Origin: Gammaproteobacteria bacterium
Lineage (GTDB): Bacteria > Pseudomonadota > Gammaproteobacteria > Burkholderiales > Burkholderiaceae_C
NCBI GenBank assembly: GCA_018903185.1
Contig: JAHIQV010000157.1
Span: forward strand, 1 to 8,498
Reading direction: 5' to 3'
DNA: 8,498 nt
In this document: piece after piece, positions 5,861 to 8,498 of the stretch
Layout: every line of letters starts with the position of its first letter
Position numbering within the stretch: the stretch's first letter is position 1
Notes under the pieces: generated by a model
Database searches by the model: none
The model's input: only the letters and a program-made list of their open reading frames with translations
Told to the model about the DNA's origin: nothing
Position numbers and translations under genes: made by a program

Positions 5861-7096
5861 TCAGACCCCACCAACCCCCATCACCCAACCCACCCCCGCA
5901 CACCCCGCCACCACCACCCAGGGCGGCCATTTCCATTTCATCAGCGCCACCAGCGCCACACCGGCCAGCAGCCCATCGCCCACCCCGCGAATCCCGCTGG
6001 TGATGACCGGGTTCCACAACGCGGCCAGCAGCAGGCCGACGACGGCGGCGTTGATGCCCATGAGGAAGGCGCGCACGCGCGGCTGGGCGCGCAGGCTTTC
6101 CCAGAACGGCAGGGCGCCGGCGATGAGCAGAAAAGCCGGGGCGAAGATGGCGGCCAGCGCGAGCGTGCCGCCGGCCCAGCCGGTGGGGGCGGTCTGCATC
6201 GCCGCGCCGAGGAAGGCGGCGAAGGTGAACAGCGGGCCGGGCATGGCCTGCGCGGCGCCGTAGCCGGCGAGGAAGGCGTCGCCGCTCACCCAGCCGGTTG
6301 GCACCACGCTGGCCTGCAGCAGCGGCAGCACGACGTGGCCGCCGCCGAACACGAGCGCACCCGCGCGGTAGAAGGCGTCGACCAGCGCGAGCGCCTGCGA
6401 GGGCATGGCCTGCAGCAGCAGGGGCAGGCACAGCAGCAGCGCGAAGAACAGCGCGAGCCAGGCCGCGCCCGCGCGGCGGCTCACCGGCACGCTCATGGGT
6501 TCGTGCGGCGCGTCGGCCGCGGGGCGCATGAGCAGCAGGCCCAGCACCCCGGCGAGCGCGATGGCGAGCAGTTGCGTGCCGGTGCCGGGCCAGGCCAGCA
6601 GCAGCGCGGCGGTGGCGAGCATCAGCGCGCGGCGCGACGCGTCGGGGCAGAGGCTGCGCGCCATGCCCCAGACCGCTTGCGCGACCACGGCCACGGCCAC
6701 CACTTTCAGGCCGTGCAGCAGGCCCGCGCCGGCACCGCTCTGCAGGGCGTCGCCGGCCTGGGTGAGGCCCAGGGCGAGCGCGATGAGCGCGATGGCCGAG
6801 GGTAGGGTGAAGCCGGCCCAGGCGGCGAAGGCGCCCGCGTAGCCCGCGCGCGCCAGGCCCAGCGCCAGTCCGACCTGGCTGCTGGCCGGGCCGGGCAGAA
6901 ACTGGCACAGGGCCACGAGGTCGGCATACGCGGCTTCGCTCAGCCAGCGGCGGCGTTCGACGAATTCGCTGCGGAAGTAGCCGAGGTGGGCCACCGGGCC
7001 GCCGAAGGACGTGAGGCCCAGGCGCAGGAAGATCAGGAAGACCGCCCAGGCACTGCGGTCGGCCGGGTTGGGCTCAGCGGGGCTGGGGCTGGGCAT
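5861..7096 (-). CDS. chrA: Chromate transporter ChrA (CHR family)
   Basis: A 411-residue inner-membrane protein of full CHR length with both homologous halves. The first half has FLRLGLTSFGGPVAHLGYF (residues 23-41) and CQFLPGPASSQ (64-74). The second has FYRAGALVFGGGHVVLPLL (242-260) and AAQAMPGPLFTFAAFLGA (281-298). The F-G-G and P-G-P motifs are the hallmarks of the family, which exports chromate from the cytoplasm using the proton motive force. About ten or more hydrophobic segments are visible. Some CHR members do not confer chromate resistance, so the substrate is not certain. The ATG at 7096 has no ribosome site and lies 23 bases inside the 3' end of the oxidoreductase gene, which implies translational coupling. 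No chrB, chrC or chrF regulator or accessory gene is in view. Confidence 0.92.
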   Translation of the reverse strand: MPSPSPAEPNPADRSAWAVFLIFLRLGLTSFGGPVAHLGYFRSEFVERRRWLSEAAYADLVALCQFLPGPASSQVGLALGLARAGYAGAFAAWAGFTLPSAIALIALALGLTQAGDALQSGAGAGLLHGLKVVAVAVVAQAVWGMARSLCPDASRRALMLATAALLLAWPGTGTQLLAIALAGVLGLLLMRPAADAPHEPMSVPVSRRAGAAWLALFFALLLCLPLLLQAMPSQALALVDAFYRAGALVFGGGHVVLPLLQASVVPTGWVSGDAFLAGYGAAQAMPGPLFTFAAFLGAAMQTAPTGWAGGTLALAAIFAPAFLLIAGALPFWESLRAQPRVRAFLMGINAAVVGLLLAALWNPVITSGIRGVGDGLLAGVALVALMKWKWPPWVVVAGCAGVGWVMGVGGV

Positions 7097-8267
7097 GGTC
7101 GGCGCGCGGGGCCGTGGCGGGCGGGGTGTACCTGGCCATGAAGGCGCGGTCGATGCGGTCTTTCCAGCGCCTGGCCCAGGCGCCCTCGGCGTGAAGCGGG
7201 CCCCAGGTGGCGATGGCGTGACCGGCGCCGCAGGACAGCAGGTTGAGCGTGTTGGCTGGCGGGTGGTGGGCTTTCAGCGACTGGCCTTCGTGGGCGGCGA
7301 GCAGGTTGGCCGCCAGCGGCGGGCCGGCGCGCACGGCGCAGACGCCGCTCTGGGCGTGAGGCCGGTCGGCGCGGGCGCACACGTCGCCAGCGGCGAAGAC
7401 GTTGGCGTGGCTGGGGCTCTGCTGGAAGGCGTTGACCAGCACCTGCCCGGTGTCGGACAGGGCCAGCCCGCTGCCTTGCAGCCAGGCGGGTGCGTGCGCA
7501 CCGATGGCGAGCAGGGGCACGTCGCACAGCAGCGTGGCACCGCTGCCGAGTTGCAGGCCTTGCGGGCCGATGCCGGTGCAGGTTTCGCGCAGCACGGTGA
7601 TGCCGCGCTGCTTGAGCCGCCGAAGCACCCGGCGGCGCACGCCCGCGGGGTAGTGGGCCGCGATGTCGGCGCCACCGGTCAGCAACGTGAACTGCGTGGC
7701 CTGAAAACCCGCTTCGCGCAGGCGCTGCTCGGCCGCGAACAGCAACTCCAAGCCGGTGGCCCCGGCGCCGATGACGGCGATGGACAGGGGCTTTTCTCGG
7801 GCCATGTCGAGCACGCGCGGCCACAGGCTGGCAAAGACTTCGGTCGGGCGCACGATGAGCGCGCGTTCGCTGGCGCCGGGCATCTCGGCCTCCAGCCGGC
7901 TGCGGTGAATCACGGCGCCGGTGTCGATGGACAGCAGGTCGTAGCGCAGTTCGGGCGGCAGCTCCTTGTTTTTGCCGGTGGACGCGGCCATCACGGTCTG
8001 CGCGGCGGCGTCGAGGCCGGTGCAGCGGCCCTGCAGCCATTTCGCGCCTGCGGCCCTGATCAGCGGTTCGAGCGGGATCTGGCAGTCCGCCTCGCTGTAG
8101 CGGCCGGCCACGAAGCCGGGCAGCATGGCGCTGCAGGTCTGGTAGGGGTAGGGCGTGAGCACGGTCACGTCCAGGTCGGCGGGGCGTTGCCGGGCCAGTT
8201 GGGCCAGCACCTGCACGTGGGCATGACCGGCGCCGAGCAGCAGGAGTTTCTGGATGCCGTGGTGCAT
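7074..8267 (-). CDS. FAD/NAD(P)-dependent oxidoreductase (TIGR03169-like, NDH-2-related)
   Basis: A 397-residue flavoprotein of the pyridine nucleotide-disulfide oxidoreductase superfamily. FAD is bound by an N-terminal Rossmann motif (LLLLGAGHAHV, residues 8-18) and by NVFAAGDVC (289-297). NAD(P)H is bound by IAVIGAGATGLE (163-174). QTCSAMLPGFVAG (43-55), AVRAGPPLAANL (311-322) and the ending WKDRIDRAFMARY (368-380) fit the subfamily often found fused or next to selenide-water dikinase SelD, which is not seen here. It probably transfers electrons from NAD(P)H to a quinone or other small acceptor at the membrane face; the acceptor is unknown. The ATG at 8267 is chosen because the Rossmann strand follows directly. 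Starts further upstream would run into the DUF3047-like gene. It lies 23 bases after that gene and overlaps chrA by 23 bases, so all three look co-transcribed. Confidence 0.85.
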   Translation of the reverse strand: MHHGIQKLLLLGAGHAHVQVLAQLARQRPADLDVTVLTPYPYQTCSAMLPGFVAGRYSEADCQIPLEPLIRAAGAKWLQGRCTGLDAAAQTVMAASTGKNKELPPELRYDLLSIDTGAVIHRSRLEAEMPGASERALIVRPTEVFASLWPRVLDMAREKPLSIAVIGAGATGLELLFAAEQRLREAGFQATQFTLLTGGADIAAHYPAGVRRRVLRRLKQRGITVLRETCTGIGPQGLQLGSGATLLCDVPLLAIGAHAPAWLQGSGLALSDTGQVLVNAFQQSPSHANVFAAGDVCARADRPHAQSGVCAVRAGPPLAANLLAAHEGQSLKAHHPPANTLNLLSCGAGHAIATWGPLHAEGAWARRWKDRIDRAFMARYTPPATAPRADHAQPQPR

Positions 8268-8290
8268 GGGCCCCGATGGTACGGGGTGTT

Positions 8291-8497
8291 TCAGGGCGGG
8301 TCGTCGGCCCAGCGCAGATCGGTTACCCAGCCCACGCTGCGGCTGGCGGTGTTGTCGCTGTCGGCACCGATGAGCACGCTGCTCACGCTCGGGATGTCCG
8401 CGCCAGCGGGCAGTTCGTCGCCGAAGAGCGCGGCGAAGTCCTGCGCCAGGTCGCGGCTTTCGCCCGCCCACTGGCCCAGCGGCGCGTCCTGGCCTTG
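8291..8497 (-). CDS. C-terminal part of a DUF3047-like protein (partial)
   Basis: An open minus-strand frame enters from the right edge and stops with TGA at 8293-8291, giving 68 residues. The segment DIPSVSSVLIGADSDNTASR followed by SVGWVTDLRW resembles the C-terminal strand pattern of DUF3047 proteins (a hydrophobic strand, D-x-D-N-T, then a W/Y-x-x-D strand). The function of that family is not established; members are often exported. The N-terminus, and therefore any signal peptide, is outside the window. It is probably the upstream member of the operon with the oxidoreductase and chrA. Confidence 0.65.
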   Translation of the reverse strand, partial: QGQDAPLGQWAGESRDLAQDFAALFGDELPAGADIPSVSSVLIGADSDNTASRSVGWVTDLRWADDPP

Positions 8498-8498
8498 C

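Noticed and set aside
5769..6908. Long minus-strand open frame (379 residues) across chrA
   Set aside because: It is Arg/Ala/Gly-rich low-complexity translation in another frame of the clear chrA gene; GC-rich codons leave few stops.
7033..8040. Minus-strand open frame of 335 residues
   Set aside because: It is an Arg/Pro/Ala-rich shifted frame of the FAD oxidoreductase, whose own frame shows both nucleotide-binding motifs.
8268..8471. N-terminal extension of the FAD oxidoreductase
   Set aside because: The extra 68 residues are Arg-rich and overlap the DUF3047-like gene in another frame; the Rossmann motif starts right after ATG 8267.

Overview
The window is a GC-rich chromosomal segment. 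Codon use, gene types and the FNR-type operator suggest a betaproteobacterium of the Burkholderiales (Comamonadaceae-like); this is inferred from composition and content, not from a marker gene. It carries ten recognisable coding regions, two of them cut by the window edges. No rRNA, tRNA, IS element or CRISPR array was seen.

Layout. Bases 1-85 hold the tail of an unidentified plus-strand gene, followed by a small VOC-superfamily protein (260-640, +). Converging on it is a minus-strand pair: a six-helix membrane protein (1078-1791) followed by a 105-residue protein with a GTG start (681-998). Divergent from that pair is a short exported protein of the COG4315 'secreted repeat' family (1975-2355, +). 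Its promoter region holds a near-perfect FNR/Anr/Dnr box at 1902-1915, spaced like a class II site from a plausible -10 element. Converging on it is a large ferritin-like protein of the VioB/RebD type with a twin-arginine signal (2405-3757, -). After a 361-base non-coding stretch there is a second VOC protein (4168-4560, -) with a strong intrinsic terminator.

From about 4600 to 5815 the base composition drops sharply. This AT-rich island holds one clear gene (4647-5603, -), whose product looks like a proteasome/HslV-type Ntn hydrolase fused to a C-terminal SEC-C zinc motif. Once the initiator Met is removed, Thr1, Asp17, Arg19, Lys33 and Gly47 fall exactly in the proteasome register without a gap. 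This is the most interesting element of the window and looks horizontally acquired.

The right end is again GC-rich and is a tight minus-strand operon: a DUF3047-like protein (cut by the edge), then 23 bases later a TIGR03169-like FAD/NAD(P) oxidoreductase (7074-8267), whose 3' end overlaps by 23 bases the chromate transporter chrA (5861-7096). A membrane transporter translationally coupled to a flavin oxidoreductase suggests a joint redox/detoxification role, but that is inference.
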